Source of the DNA: Zychaea mexicana
Taxonomy: Eukaryota; Mucoromycota; Mucoromycetes; Mucorales; Lichtheimiaceae
DNA length: 64,000 nucleotides
Direction: 5' to 3'
NCBI RefSeq assembly: GCF_025766255.1
Contig: NW_026516677.1
Span: 248,001 to 312,000, forward strand
The position numbers and the translations under genes are program-made. Below are positions 1-12,420 of this stretch, one piece after another (the stretch's first letter is position 1; the number at the start of each line of letters is the position of its first letter). The notes under the pieces are model-generated. The model had not been told where the DNA came from. It saw only the letters and a program-made list of their open reading frames with translations, and made no database searches.

Positions 1-844
1 CAGGGTGGGTCAACTGTTGAGTCGATACAAGTCTGGCAAATTGCCCAAGGCGTTCAAGATCATCCCATCGCTCGGCAACTGGGAAGAAATATTGTATCTG
101 ACACGACCTGAAAGCTGGAGCCCACACGCCACATACGAAGCCACGCGCATGTTTGTTTCCAACTTGAAGCAGGAGCAGGTGCAACGATTCTTGAGCTTGG
201 TGTTGCTCGATCGCGTTCGTGATGATATCCAGGAAAACAAAAAGCTCAACTATCACTTGTACATGGCCATGAAAAAGGCCCTTTACAAGCCTGCACCATT
301 CTTCAAGGGCTTCTTGTTCCCGCTCTGCGAGACTGGCACATGTACGCTGAAGGAGGCCGCCATTGTCGGCAGTGTCTTGTCCAAGGTGTCGATTGCTGTC
401 TTGCACTCGTCGGCTGCTTTGTTGCGGTTGGTTCAGATGGACTACACGGGTCCCAACAGTCTGTTTATTCGTATCTTGCTCGACAAAAAGTATGCCCTGC
501 CCTACAAGGTGATTGATGGCCTCGTCGAACATTTCCAGCGGTTCCGCAACGATTCCCGAGAAATGCCCGTCTTATGGCATCAGTCCTTGTTGGTGTTTAC
601 ACAGAGGTAGTATAGTATACAAAACGAAGGGCATGGCCTGCAAGCGTGGTAACTTACTGTAACCTGTTGTGTGTCTCATAGATACAAGCAGGATATGATC
701 CCTGAGCAGAAAGAAATCATTTTGGATGTTGTCAAGCACAAGTTCCATGCCGAAATCACTCCAGAAATCCGACGTGAGATTGTACATTCAGCACCTCGCG
801 ACGACATTCAGCACGATTACGACTCTGACGTGATGATGGATTAA
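1..844 (+). CDS. ENP1: Bystin/Enp1, 40S ribosome assembly factor (5' truncated)
   Basis: The last 255 residues of bystin are visible; the N-terminal half lies left of the window. The codon frame starts at base 2. Exons are 1-606 and 682-844, joined by a 75-nt GT-AG intron that closes the frame (..FTQ-R-YKQD..). Family hallmarks seen are [37 protein letters not shown] and [12 protein letters not shown], and the product ends in an acidic tail DYDSDVMMD. In the known family, bystin/Enp1 is a nucleolar and cytoplasmic component of pre-40S particles required for 18S rRNA processing. The neighbour NOP16 is also a ribosome-biogenesis factor. Nothing suggests damage; only the window edge cuts the gene. 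Confidence 0.95.
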
Positions 845-1092
845 ATCTCTTTTCGATAGTTGTAGCATCCCTTTTCTTACTAAATTCTTACTGTAATCTG
901 GCATTTTCTTCTTTTCTCCTTGTCCTCCTTCTGATCACACGCATATACATTCTGTCGTCTCTCTCCCCCTCTTCATGTACAAAAACATTTTATATATATC
1001 AACAACATGTCTTCTTTTTTTTATAATTATTCTTATATCTTTCATCTGTTTTCTCTCGCCACAAAGAAGAATGAAAAAAGAAGAGAAAGACC

Positions 1093-2041
1093 TTACACAT
1101 TATCCAATGGTCTATGGTAAAGAATGAGCATGATTGGGAAAAAAAGACACTTCTGTGATATTAAAAGAAAATAAGTACCTGTTGAAACCACCGCGACGGT
1201 TCATGTATTGACGATACTTGAGTGCCTTCTTGACGCTTGCACCGGATACATCAGTTCCTGGCACATGTTGGTTCTTTGTCGTTTCGAATCCAGAGAATCC
1301 CATCAATTTCATCATTCTCGTCTCGTCGTCGTCGTCTTCATTGATTTCTACACTTGGGTCCCGCTTTCCGTCATCATTATCCTCTCCTTCTTCTCTTTCG
1401 CTGTCTTGGTCGTCGCGTCTACGACGTCGTCGTGAAGAAGATGGAGACCGCGAACGAGACCGCGACGAACGACGTGGTCTTCTATCCACATTCTCCAGGT
1501 CATCATAGTCATCGCGACGACGGCTTTTGAAAATAGATCCATATTTACTGTTAGCCTTTCTTTTTCGTTTACTTGACGTATATGCAAGGTCAATGGACGT
1601 ATATTTACCGTCGAGAGGAACGTGAAGGTGACGGGCTTCGTGAGCGATAATGTCTTGAGCGTTCCCGATCTCTGTCATAATCTAGGTGCACATTAAAGAA
1701 GAAAATGTTTCAGTACCTTGCGTTTTCCTTTAGATGGAAAAGAGAAAGAGCATGAATGAAGAGAAAAAAAGAATAAAATGAACTCTAAAGGTAAAAGGAA
1801 TGAATCTTAAGAGCATACCTCTTGGACTACGTGCTCTCCGTCTGTCTCGATCGCGGCTTCTAGAACGACGGCGGCTGCTGCGATACGATGAAGGTGATGG
1901 CGAACGTCTTCTTCGATGGCGAGGTGGTGAACGAGATGGATAGGGTGAGCGTGAGCGAGAGCGTGGATTGTCGAGATCGCGATAGCGAAGCGAACTTCGG
2001 TCACGGCTATCACGACGGTGAGGCGATCGTGAACGGGGCAT
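1093..2041 (-). CDS. SNRNP27: U4/U6.U5 tri-snRNP 27 kDa protein (SNRNP27)
   Basis: A 219-residue SR-rich splicing protein. Exons on the minus strand are 2041-1819, 1681-1609, 1523-1179 and 1111-1093; lengths sum to 660 nt with all phases closing. The N-terminal half is Arg-Ser/Arg-Asp dipeptide rich and starts MPRSRSPHRRDSRDR. The C-terminus carries the family signature MMKLMGFSGFETTK followed by KKALKYRQYMNRRGGFNRP. The last exon is only 19 nt and supplies the conserved C-terminal Pro-Leu-Asp. In the known family this is a U4/U6.U5 tri-snRNP component that acts near the 5' splice site during spliceosome activation. It is divergent from NOP16, with 168 bp between start codons. A longer in-frame Met ten codons upstream is possible but less likely. 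Confidence 0.93.
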
Positions 2042-2209
2042 TTGGCAAGGATATATACAAGCAGCACACAAGAAACGACGACAGCAAGTTGAGCAGCTAC
2101 GACTTTAAAATTCCGAAGCCACCCACTATCAACTTTTTTTTTTTCTTACTTTGACCTTTCTCTTTTTTTCTATTTATTGACTACACACTTATTTAATATA
2201 TAAACCGTC
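2042..2209. promoter_or_regulatory. Shared promoter of SNRNP27 and NOP16
   Basis: Only 168 bp separate the two divergent start codons, so both 5' UTRs and core promoters must sit here. The stretch has a long T-rich run (about 2133-2170) and an AT-rich segment before NOP16. No classical TATA box with good spacing is obvious. The promoter role is inferred from geometry alone. Confidence 0.6.
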
Positions 2210-3052
2210 ATGGCCACTCCACAGAAACGAAAGGCTCAAAAAAGCGGGAGCAAAAACACTCGACGGACAGCAGATAAACGTAAAAAATACAATATTCAGG
2301 TAGGTCGCTTCCTTGCCGAAAAAAAAACTTTTTAACGGCAAATCTTCGCTATGCGATCGATCGTAACTTTAGATCTAAATCTTTGTAACAAACAACAATA
2401 ACAGGGCAATGCAATCATTAAACATAACTGGGACAAGAAACAAACTTTGATCCAAAAGTAAGCCGACCACTTTGAGTTATTGCTTGAGAGGGGAGAGTGA
2501 CTAACAGAAACAAACTTGGATGACAGTTATAAACGATTGGGCTTAATGACGTCCTTAAACGGCAAAGCCGGAGGTGTCGAAAAACTGTATCCTGACGCAA
2601 AGCCCGAACATCCTAGCGAAGACCAAGAGGAAGGAGAAGAACAAGAGGAAAAAGAGTTGACCGAAGAAGATGTCGCCAGACTCGAAAAATCACTAAAGCC
2701 AGGCGAAGGTATCATCCAACGTGACGACGAGGGCAATGTGATTCGGGTCATTGTGGGACGACAAAAGACACACGACGAGATTTTGGAAGAAGAGCCAGAG
2801 CCAGTGGAGGCCAAGACGGATGTTGTCCGACAGTTGGAAGAGCAGGCACGGAATGCGCATAAAAACGTTAAATATCAATCCATGTACCAGCAACATTGGG
2901 TCGCACGGTTAATCACCAAGTATGGTGACGATTACAGAGCCATGTTTCGGGATGAGGATTTGAATCAGAATCAGTTGACGGAAAATCAGCTCAAGAAGAA
3001 GTGCTCACAATTCTTGAAGCAGAATCCAGGTTTTGAACGACTCGAGCAGTAA
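2210..3052 (+). CDS. NOP16: Nop16, 60S ribosome biogenesis protein
   Basis: A 222-residue protein in three exons (2210-2299, 2405-2457, 2527-3052) with all phases closing. The N-terminus is Lys/Arg rich (RRTADKRKKYNIQ). The family core follows: GNAIIKHNWDKKQTLIQNYK, RLGLMTSLNGKAGGVEKLYP and an acidic Glu-rich stretch. The C-terminus HWVARLITKYGDDYRAMFRD is the typical Nop16 end. In the known family Nop16 is a constituent of nucleolar pre-60S particles. The start is set by the exon 1 ATG directly after the shared 168-bp promoter. No anomalies were seen. Confidence 0.95.
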
Positions 3053-4143
3053 AGAATAAAAAAAAATAGTATACTTTCATGCAAGCATGCAAATTGTTGC
3101 TTCTATTTAATGAGTAAGCGGGTGATGTGGTACGAGGGAGGTTGCCTTTGTCAACCGAATCCAAAGATCCGCTGCGCTGTAACTGTCAGCTATCAACAAT
3201 AGAACTGTTGTCTGGTTACGACTATGCTATGATGGAATCGGATCAGCTCGGCACGTCGGGTTTCCGAAGAAATAATTTTTTTTTCTACGTGTAGCATGAC
3301 CTATTTTTTAATGCATGAGCTGTAGGCAGCATGTCATCAAGTGAAACTTGGCGTATATTACACTCATCAAGCGATCAGTGTGTGATGACGTCGGGTGTAT
3401 AGTTTTGCCGCAATATGAGAGATAGAGAGTTGCAACGTCACTATCATTGATCGGCACTGAAGAACGCACGTGCAAAGAATGTGGCAGTGATCACAAGCAC
3501 AAACACGCTAACGCTCGCACTGACCAGTTGTCGATATCATCACTGCGTAAGTGATAAACATGAGATGCATACGTCACTTCTTTCTAGCAACTTCGCCGAT
3601 TTTCTCTGGTACTGCTGCTACTATGATAGTGCACCTTGGCTAAATCGTCGCCGTCATAGCCTGTCGCCCGGTTACCAGAGCATGTCTCCCCGATCAGAGT
3701 GCACTGAACACCCGACGGTGTTTGACCGACGAGTCGCTCTCTGCCAAAAATGTAAAAATCATCCGAGCCCATCCTCTCTGTCGCAGTCCACACCAAGACT
3801 AGCAGCACAGCTGTCACCTACCAACAACGTCTCTTCCCAGAAATAGGAGCAGCAGCAACGAGCAGAAGTAATTGTTTCGTCATGTAAAAACCATCGTTTT
3901 CCCACCACAAGAAGCTGCGACTGAAAAATCATGCAACGAACGAAAGCAACAGCAACAGCAAGCTGTGTCAGTCCAGCTATGTGCTGCAATGTTTCACAAG
4001 ACAGAACTGTCTTAAAGCAGTAGCGGATGTTCCAGGTTTCTCATCGACTAACAAACATCCTCTCCAAACATTCGTTTGTTTGTTTTTTGCTCTTTCCTTC
4101 CTCTCTTTTTGCCACCCACTAGAAAAACTCATTTCTGCCCCAA
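3053..4143. other. Intergenic region, about 1.1 kb
   Basis: No supported gene. It holds the NOP16 3' end and the presumed promoter and leader of the polyQ protein starting at 4144. An open stretch at 3481-3846 shows no family motif or codon pattern that would justify a gene call. The 100 bp before 4144 are pyrimidine rich, as expected of a fungal leader. Confidence 0.6.
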
Positions 4144-5640
4144 ATGGATCCCAATTCGAGCTCTGATCCTCTTGACGTCGCTGTAGCCGTTGCGCAGGCT
4201 ATGGGTCATCAAACATCCACTGCCACCTCCACCGATCGCCACCACCACAACCACACTGCTACCACCGCTACTGCTGCATTGATAACCGAACCCGTCAAAG
4301 ACGCTTGGTCCGAGTTCATGTCCTCTGCAGCTGCTGCTGTCGCTGCCTCTGCCACACCAACCACGACCACGACCACATCATCAACAGCGTCGTCGCAAGA
4401 CTTGCCCATCGATCTGATGCAACAGCCGCTGTTCCATCTCGGCCAGACACCGCCGCCACAAACAGCTGAACTCTTGGATCCTCTCGACCCATCCTCGTGT
4501 TTGAATTTGATGCATCCCACATCGACGACCACTTCGTCTGCCTCAACCTCGCCGATGTTTGACAAGCAACAGCAACAGCAACAACAACAATGGCAGCAGT
4601 ACACTTCCAACATCTTATTTCAACAACAACAACAACAACAGCAGCAGCAGCAGCAGCAACCGCAACATCCTTTGGACTATACGACTCAACAACCACCACA
4701 GCAACAGGATTCTTCCTCCATGTTTTTGCCACCAACGCCACCTGTGGAATCACCCGCACAAGCAATGCAAACCGGTCAACTGCCATCGTGGTTTGGTTTC
4801 CAGTTGAACACATCTTCTGCTGCTGCCATGGCTGCTGCTGCCGCCGCCGCTGCATCTGGTGGCATGCCTCCCGAACCCTCGCCTCCACCTTCCTCTAGCC
4901 TGGATTTTGGCATGCCAACCATGTGTTATCCGCCGCAGCAAATGCAGCAACAACAAATGCTATCACTACAACAGCAACAACAGCAACAGCAGCAGCAGAC
5001 GCCTCAGCCGCAACAACAACCCAACACACACGCTGGTGGTCCTGCCAAATCGGGCCGTGGCCGTCGACGTTCATCGCCTTCGACTCGACCCTATCGTCGG
5101 CGAAACTCGTCTCACCCATCGGTGGCATCGGTGGTTTCACTTTCAGCGCATGAGCCAGTGGCCCACTTTATCGAAGGTGTCGAGCACATTACATTTCTGT
5201 ATTCGCACGATCGTCTGGTCAAAGAATATACCGTGCGAACAGATGTCGATAACTGTGCGCTGGATGACATTCCTATGGAGTTCCGAGTATTGAATGCGGT
5301 ATGTGAAATAATGATGCCATTCGCCGCTACTTTGCCTATTCTAGTCATCTAGAATGAATGAGACTGACACGTTACACTGCTTACGTAGATCTATCCTCGA
5401 GCCAACGTTGACAAGGACGATTACGATGGCAATCGATGGGAATACGAAACCAGTTGTAACCAGCTTGGCTGGAAACTCTGCTGGTTGAATCAAGATCAAC
5501 TCTGTGGCCGCCGTGGATTGATCCAGCGTGCCGTTGACTCGTATCGAAATCGCCATGTGAACATGCGCTCGCGACGGGTGACGCGACAGGAAAAAGTCGC
5601 TAATGGAACCTTGCGCAGACGTCGTGCCAAGAGAAGTTAG
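4144..5640 (+). CDS. PolyQ/Ala-rich fungal protein with conserved C-terminal domain
   Basis: A 468-residue protein in two exons (4144-5298, 5389-5640), phase 0. Residues 1-330 are low complexity with His, Thr, Ala and several Gln runs encoded by mixed CAA/CAG. A basic patch SGRGRRRSSPSTRPYRRRN precedes a compact conserved domain (about residues 339-455) that contains FIEGVEHITFLYSHDRLVKE, then IYPRANVDKDDYDGNRWEYE and GLIQRAVDSYRNR. I recall this domain from many fungal proteins annotated as DUF8032, but could not check the name. The Gln-rich, basic architecture resembles a transcriptional regulator; that is inference and no DNA-binding fold is recognised. The C-terminus is basic (RRRRAKRS), a possible nuclear localisation signal. 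Confidence 0.8.
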
Positions 5641-6130
5641 ATTTACTTCTGTGTAAGATCATTGCTACTTATTACTATTACCAACAACAACAACAACAAC
5701 AACCAAAAAGCAGCAGAAAGAAAGTCTTTCTCTTTAACTACCGCATACTCCCAGAGCACATTATGTATTCATGCACTACTGATCCTTCCTTTGCTTTAAT
5801 CCTCTGTTCTCTTTCATCACAACATGTATTAATTCTCTTTATACGTATGATTGTACAACATTTTACTGCACATAAATCGCTCTTGTATATATTTTCATTA
5901 CATAAATCAATAACCATTCTAATAATAAAAAAAAAGTATCATCACAATTATGGCATCATCCAAACGTCATTTCCCTGTGCTTTGTTATTCCGAAACATTT
6001 GACATCCCAAATCATTACAGTACATGCCATATGGTACACAAGATAGCTAGATAGCTAGAGAGTGGCTCTGCTCTTACTGCCCTTCTTTCTGCCCATCTGT
6101 TGCGACGTACTGTACTTGCTTATATATCCC
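5641..6130. other. Intergenic region with short AAC repeat
   Basis: It holds the 3' UTR of the upstream gene, including an (AAC)n run at about 5682-5703, and the promoter and leader of the AAA ATPase. No gene is supported. The start of the next gene is uncertain, so its 5' coding end may move. Confidence 0.5.
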
Positions 6131-9042
6131 ATGCATCACATACAACCCTACTACCAACCGGATGCCAGTGTTTCCACTCTAGAAGATGATCACTTCAGTT
6201 CTTGGTGGCAACCCAGCTGGCCGAATCAGGACGTGTGCAGGTTCGACACATTCATTTGTTATGAAGCGACTGTCCTCAGACATACTATTTGCATAGTAGC
6301 ATCTATCATTTTATCTTGTCTATCTCAGGTGAGTAGTGACTTTGCGACACCATATCTGGTTAATAGCATTTTTTTTGACAGATCGTCCATTTTCCCCCGC
6401 GTCGGAGTTATAGAAAACCGTATCCGAGTAAGCTATGCAGGCTCTACTGTGTATACTGTGTATTCATAATAACAGCCCAGGTCGTAGATCAGAATCATCG
6501 CGTTATGGATTGGTGGATCAATGCAGTAATCGCCGAGATTGGCGGTTGTCGTGACCTTATTGAACACATTACTACGCAATGGCATACACTCTTACAAAGT
6601 CGATCAACAACAACAACAACACTCGATTCCACCACCTTATCCTTATTGCCACGATCGAAAGGCATTTTGTTGCATGGCAAACCCGGCACGGGTAAAACTG
6701 CCATGGCAATGGCCATTGCAAGTAAATAAGACTTTTGATATGCTCCTTTTCTTGAGCAGAGTACAAACACACTGAAACTGCTTTATGTATATCTTTATGT
6801 GTATGTGTGTGTGCAGAATACTCTAAAATACCATACCACGTGGTGAACGGACCTGACATCTTTATGAGTGGTAAGGGCATACTTTTTCAAATCATTCGCA
6901 AAGAGTGTGAACTTGACACTAATCTTACTTTGTATAACTAGAACAGGGCGCAAGTGAATCCAAATTATTGCGCGTATTCAATGACATAAGACAGAACAGT
7001 ATTGTTATTGTGGATGAGATCGACTTGCTGGCTGGATCATTGAAAGGCAAAAAGGGCGACTTGGATGTTCGGATAGCGTCTACTTTGTTATCCATTCTGG
7101 ATCGGCTGAATCAGCATCCACTTTGTCCTTTTATTTACATTATTGGTAAAAAATACAAACAAAAAGAGAGGCCAAGGGAGGGCGGGTCGACAAAGCAAAC
7201 TGAACATGGTGTTTTATCATTACAGGGTTGACTAGTCGATTACATGCGATGGATGGCAGTTTTCTTCGCGCTGGCCGGCTTGATGACGTCCACGAGGTGG
7301 TCATTAAAACGTCCCAGGCACGACGTGAAATTCTGGAAATCATGGCACAACGTAAGAATAGAATCACGGATCAAAGAATGACTTCATATTTACAAACAGT
7401 ATGCAGGAATACCGTTTGCATCGGACACGGATCGGAGCCTAGTGCTCGGACAAGTTGCTCAAGTAACACATGGATTTGTCCCGAGCGATCTGCAAAGCCT
7501 GTGCACGCAGGTCGTGTTACAACTGATTCATCAAAAAGTCAATGTTGCTTCCTCGGAGCATTTTGAAAATGCTCTCAGGGTTGTACGACCCTCAAATATG
7601 AGCGAATATGCTTCCAAGGTATACATAGAGGATGTCTTTTTTCATATGCACCCAATACAAAAAGGCTTATGTTTTTTTTCTGACACCCTGCTACTACTAG
7701 ATACCCCGCGTTCGCTTTGCCGACTTATTTGGCGTCGAATCGATCATTCAAGAAATAAAAACATCAGTGATTTACCCGTTCCATAATCCAGACAAATACA
7801 CTGCCTTGGGCATTGCACCACCGCGAGGCATCATGGTCTATGGCCCTCCAGGGTGTGGCAAAACCATGTTGTGTTGCGCTCTAGCGTCAGAGACAGGTGT
7901 CAATTTCATGTTTGTCGAGGTATTGTTCGTGTTCTTATAATCGACACTATTGCACATGGCACAGGGAGAGAGAAGGGACGGGCAGGCCAAGAAATGAAAA
8001 GCGTTCAACGTACTGATTTCTCTAATTTGGACAAACTACATGGTATGTATAGAGCTCTCAAGTACGATCCAAAGTCGTAGGTGAATCTGAGAGCAATCTC
8101 GCCAAACTGTTTGCGCATGCAAGAGCCAATGCACCGTGTATTCTATTTATTGACCAAATCGACATGTTGTTGCCAAAGCGAGGAACAAGTTCCAGTTCAG
8201 AAAACACAAGCGATCGTATTGTTACATCCTTTTTGACAGGTGAGAAAGGGAACAAAACTACTACCTCGAGGTTTGACGATGAAAGGTCTCTTGTTTTTCG
8301 CCATAGTTTGTTATAACGAGTTTGTACATTATTTTATTGTAGCAATGGATGGATTATTGACCAAAAGTAACACGAACAATGTACAAATCGATGTACTCGT
8401 GGTTGGAGGTAATTTACAGAATAGCTTCTGAGTGCTGAACTAGGAACGTTCATACACTTACACTCGACTACCTTTGATAGCTACGAATCGGATTGAGGCA
8501 ATTGATCCAGCTGTCCTGCGCCCTGGTCGTTTCGATGAACATATACACGTCCAACGACCAAACCAAAAGGTGACTTGCAGCAGGAAGATACAGTTTAATA
8601 GTTCTTTTGCACCAAGCAACTAATGTCTTGTTTACTATCACACCAAAAAGCAACGACTAGCCATTATCGAAGGTCTCTGTGCGAAAATGCCAACTGTTTT
8701 AACCGAGGAGGAACGAATTCATTTAGCCACGGAAACAGATCGATGGACAGGTAAAAGTTGGATTTGCAAAGTTTATCATTGTTGTACAAAAGAGACATAT
8801 TCAATTAACTAGTACTCTGATACTCTTTTCAAAATTAAAGGTGCCTCTTTGGATAATTTGTTTCGGGAAGCTGCCATGGTTAGTTTGCGTGAAAGTGTTC
8901 AAAGTAGCCAGGTCAGTTTTGCCGTCCTACGTACCACATTTAAAAACATGGGTTTCAATTGTTTACATTAACAATTTTATCACAGATTACATCAGCACAT
9001 ATACAGAAAGCACGGGATTCTGTACAAAGCCTGGTTTCATAA
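6131..9042 (+). CDS. Two-domain AAA+ ATPase, CDC48/AFG2 (SPATA5L1-like)
   Basis: My model has 14 exons and 624 residues: 6131-6328, 6382-6427, 6476-6721, 6817-6870, 6942-7145, 7226-7351, 7407-7618, 7701-7919, 8053-8239, 8343-8408, 8481-8569, 8651-8750, 8841-8911, 8986-9042; all phases close. A short N-region of about 120 residues is followed by D1 (Walker A GKPGTGKT near residue 149, Walker [11 protein letters not shown] near 205) and D2 (Walker A GPPGCGKT near 410, sensor GATNR, ending [12 protein letters not shown]). D2 Walker B reads [10 protein letters not shown], with Gln470 where the catalytic Glu is expected. The GESES and LRPGRFDE motifs place it in the CDC48/AFG2 group; the length is nearest to SPATA5L1/AFG2B, which works in 60S maturation. 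Family is certain, orthology is not. The first two exons are the least secure part. Confidence 0.82.
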
Positions 9043-10601
9043 AGTTAACAATCCCTTTTTAATCAACCGAACACTATCGAGCTACCTCTGTATGCGTGGA
9101 CGTTAAAGCCACCACAGCTATCGTTCATAAACTGTTTATTATTAATGGATTAGAATTATCTGCTAAATTGTCTATGGTCTATTATATTGTTGTTGTACCG
9201 CACACTATGTAAGCTTGTCTCTTTTGCATGCTCTATGGTAATATCCCTTTTACCTTTCGTTTGCAAATCCTATATGTATGGTGTCTTCTATGATTCATAT
9301 ACTGTAAGCTATGTTTTACATAGCAGAACGTATTTTATGCTCGATCTACTCAACTTTAACATCATTTTGTACATATCAGTGTGCACTTTTGCAATACCGA
9401 TTCGTTGCCATAGCGACAAACCTTGTACATGCAGAATCACTATCCTACATATCAATTGCATCCAACAAACAACAATCATTATTAGCCAGATTGAATCCTG
9501 TTTGGGTGACTCATACTATATATGTAGCACTAAGCTAAAGCCAAATTACAAGCTGCATATTCATATATACCCTTGCCATTATTTAGTCCACACGGCTCCT
9601 ATGAATCTCCTCCCACCACTAAAGCAATCTATAGACGAAACCCTAAGAACGTTGTCTTCGTCTTAAAAGGTTCAAGCTGTCAAAGGACTCGCGTGATTCA
9701 TGTACATGTCGCGCTCAGGATCACCTACTCGCTTTGATCAGCCACATCTATATTGTAGCAGGCTCAGTCGCAATAACCTTCTTGATGGAGTGGAAAACCG
9801 CGGCGCTTATACTATCCTGCACATGACACCACTTTAAAGCATAGACTATGGATCATTTGCGCACAACCTCCACACACACACATCAGCGATCTATAATAGC
9901 TTGACTGTTCTATTTCAGTCTCTAAACATATACTACGCACACCTCTCGACATCTGCTTCAGCGATGCCTATCGAATATTCCGCTCCGAGGCTCGTGTGAA
10001 GACTTTGGCCTTGTCCTCCGTACATTAGCGACGAGAAATTGAGAGATGCCGCTTTTGCCAGCTTGTCCAGCTCAAATTTCTAAAATACTCACAAATTCAT
10101 TCTAACAATGGGCGGAAACCCATATCCTAAACGTATTGAAATGAACATACTTACCGACAGACCTGTATGTTATGCCTCGCGAAGCACTCAAAACATTTAT
10201 ATGTCAACAGTGCGATTATCGAGCATGCTTATACTGACGGATTTTGGACTATGTTGGCAGGGTCAGGCTGCAGCTCGATTACGGTGAATATAAATGTGCT
10301 CTTTGCAGATTGAAAAGCTAAAGGAGGTCAAGGATAACTACATAGCGAAAAATGCAATACAGTATCAAATCACATATATAAAAACTATATTTACATGCTC
10401 TCCTTCTCGAATCATGTAATAGCTTTGTGCTGCAGACACAAAAAAAAGTTCTACTCTTTTTGAAAGAACCACATTCCGTACGTCGAATACACACACTGAC
10501 ACTATCAAGAAGGAGCTAAAATTGCTGCACGAGGAAGTCTATTACAATTTTTACAGGGAATATATATACGAGTTACAAAAGTGATGTTACATTTGTTCTA
10601 T
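9043..10601. other. Intergenic region, about 1.56 kb, AT-rich
   Basis: No gene supported. Several open stretches (for example 9187-9666) have unbiased composition and no recognisable motif. No tRNA-like clover or B-box was seen on reading both strands. It lies between two 3' ends (AAA ATPase and METTL25), so it need not contain a promoter. Its length for a convergent gap is unusual in this window and could hide a non-coding RNA gene. Confidence 0.45.
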
Positions 10602-12420
10602 CTATTTGGAAGCTACAAAAACCATGTTTCTAGGTGACTCCATCGGATCGAATAATGGCCACATCCATACACCCTTGCTTCGCTCCCTGTTTGATGGATC
10701 AACGACGGTGACATTATTGCTATCAGCTTGATCTCCATCGTCTCGTTGTTGTTGGACCGTTTGTTTTAAATAGAGCCATCGATCTAGCAGTACAATACTT
10801 TCCAAAACTGGTGCCAACAAAGATCGTAGCGTCCATAGTATTGTAATCTGTTTTTCGGCGTACTTGTATTCTTGATGATATCGTTCTGCTTCTTCAGGTG
10901 TAATAGCATCCACTGGTTTCCCGAATTTCTTCAGTGCCGCCTGCACATAGCCAGCAAAGCCGTTCTTTTTGTTAATCCGATGTGCCAGAGCAGGTGCTTT
11001 GGAAGCTGATGCCAAGCCTTTATCCACCATGATTTTCTATAATAGTATGATAATAAGCAACCTGAGATTTAATACCTTCGTGTTTATAGAAGATAGTTTA
11101 TCTTTTCTTGTACGGTTTTACCTGTAATAGAGCACGGAAAAAATGTTGCTCGAATGATTTTTTGCTGGTCTGCTTTTGATGTGGCCATTGCCAGGGTGAG
11201 TGACACGCTAGCACCCGAGCTGTTGTTCCCATGGTGTAGTCCATTTTGGCAAGTGCATCACTCATTGGGAACCCAGCAGGAGGGAACCCAGTAGTAGCGG
11301 CAAATGTTCCGCTTTGCTTTTCAGACAAATAATGGTAACAGCATCCAACATTAACAAGGCACGAGACTTTGTCGCTTTCTGCAAATAGTCGCATGATCAA
11401 TGTGGACAAGTCGCCGCACGCGTGCAAACCACAAATTAACCATTGCCTATCACCATCATTATCATCATTGCTTCCTTCTACTCCTCCTCCCCATCGTGTC
11501 AATACGCTCGAAATGTTTTCTGATGTTATCAGCTCTGTAATATGAGTTAGTCGAGCATCTTGCTTTCTCTCGGTGGCCTTTTCTTCATGAAATTTCACGC
11601 GACGGTCGAACCTTTCGGCCCCTTTGGTTTGTATTTCAGACATGTCGACAGCCAACACGCGCATGTCGTGATGGAATGCCAGTGCCCGAGAAAGATAGCC
11701 TTGGCCTGAACCAAGATCCAGTACAGATGAAATACCATGGTTCTCGGCCACTCGATGTATCAGATCGCTCATCCGTTCAACCTATGTACTGTACTTGTAA
11801 ATATATTTCGATTCTTACCATTTCAGCTTTTACTTTTGATTTTACCTCATGTATTTTTTTGCCTGTCATGCCAAACAACATATGTTTCTTGAATTCGGAG
11901 TGTTTTCCTTTGTCTATATAGTAGACACATAAATTAGGTCTCTTTTCGCTTCTTTTGATCGAGTTCAGCAACGGACACCAGCTTATATAGAATCACTACA
12001 TTGACGTACTGGGACGAGTTCTTAAAAGAGCTAATTGATGCGTCTCTTGGATATAATGCTTTAATGAATCGGGCCACGAGGCGTTCTCTCAAAGACAAAA
12101 TATTGTTAGTTTGACAGTGTGTATGCATAAACATAGTCAGTCTTTGTATTACCACTACTTACAACGGTAGGATTGAAAGACGGGAGCTGGACGACATTGT
12201 CGAACCATTCGTCGTCGTCGACGTCGTCTTTTTGTTGGTGAAGAGCATTTTGCCATTCTGAATCAAGTAAGCTCCATTGGTCATGAGTGAAAAAGTCAAC
12301 AATATGGAGGTCGTGAAGCCAGCGATATTGTTTTGCGAAATTGACAAGCACGGTCAAATACTCTATGGGATCACTGTATCCAGGAGGTAGATTGATCTCT
12401 TTTTCAGGCAATAGTAGCAT
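10602..12420 (-). CDS. METTL25/RRNAD1-family methyltransferase
   Basis: A 514-residue protein in five exons (12420-12153, 12085-12010, 11951-11846, 11781-11122, 11036-10602), all phases closing. Hallmarks are GMTGKKIHEVERMSDLI, the SAM-binding motif VLDLGSGQGYLSRAL near residue 172, ICGLHACGDLS and VNVGCCYHYL. These are the signature blocks of the METTL25/METTL25B(RRNAD1) group. The SAM-binding methyltransferase fold is established for the family, but substrates are poorly known, so I give no reaction. Exons 1-3 were chosen for frame continuity. The first donor (GTAATA) is weaker than a nearby GTAAGT that would break the frame. The gene is head to head with HAP5, with 193 bp between starts. 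Confidence 0.85.

Noticed and set aside
3481..3846. 121-codon open frame between NOP16 and the polyQ gene
   Set aside because: Composition is not coding-like and the product has no recognisable feature; probably promoter DNA.
6428..6475. Cys-rich hydrophobic peptide between the AAA N-region exons if the sequence is read through
   Set aside because: A GTAAGC...AACAG intron of 48 nt, a multiple of three, removes it cleanly, so it is more likely an unspliced in-frame intron than protein.
9187..9666. 159-codon open frame
   Set aside because: AT-rich, hydrophobic by composition, no motif and no splice or promoter context.
9660..9680. GGTTCAAGCTG, resembling a tRNA B box
   Set aside because: It lacks the final CC of the B box, and no acceptor, D or anticodon stem fits around it.
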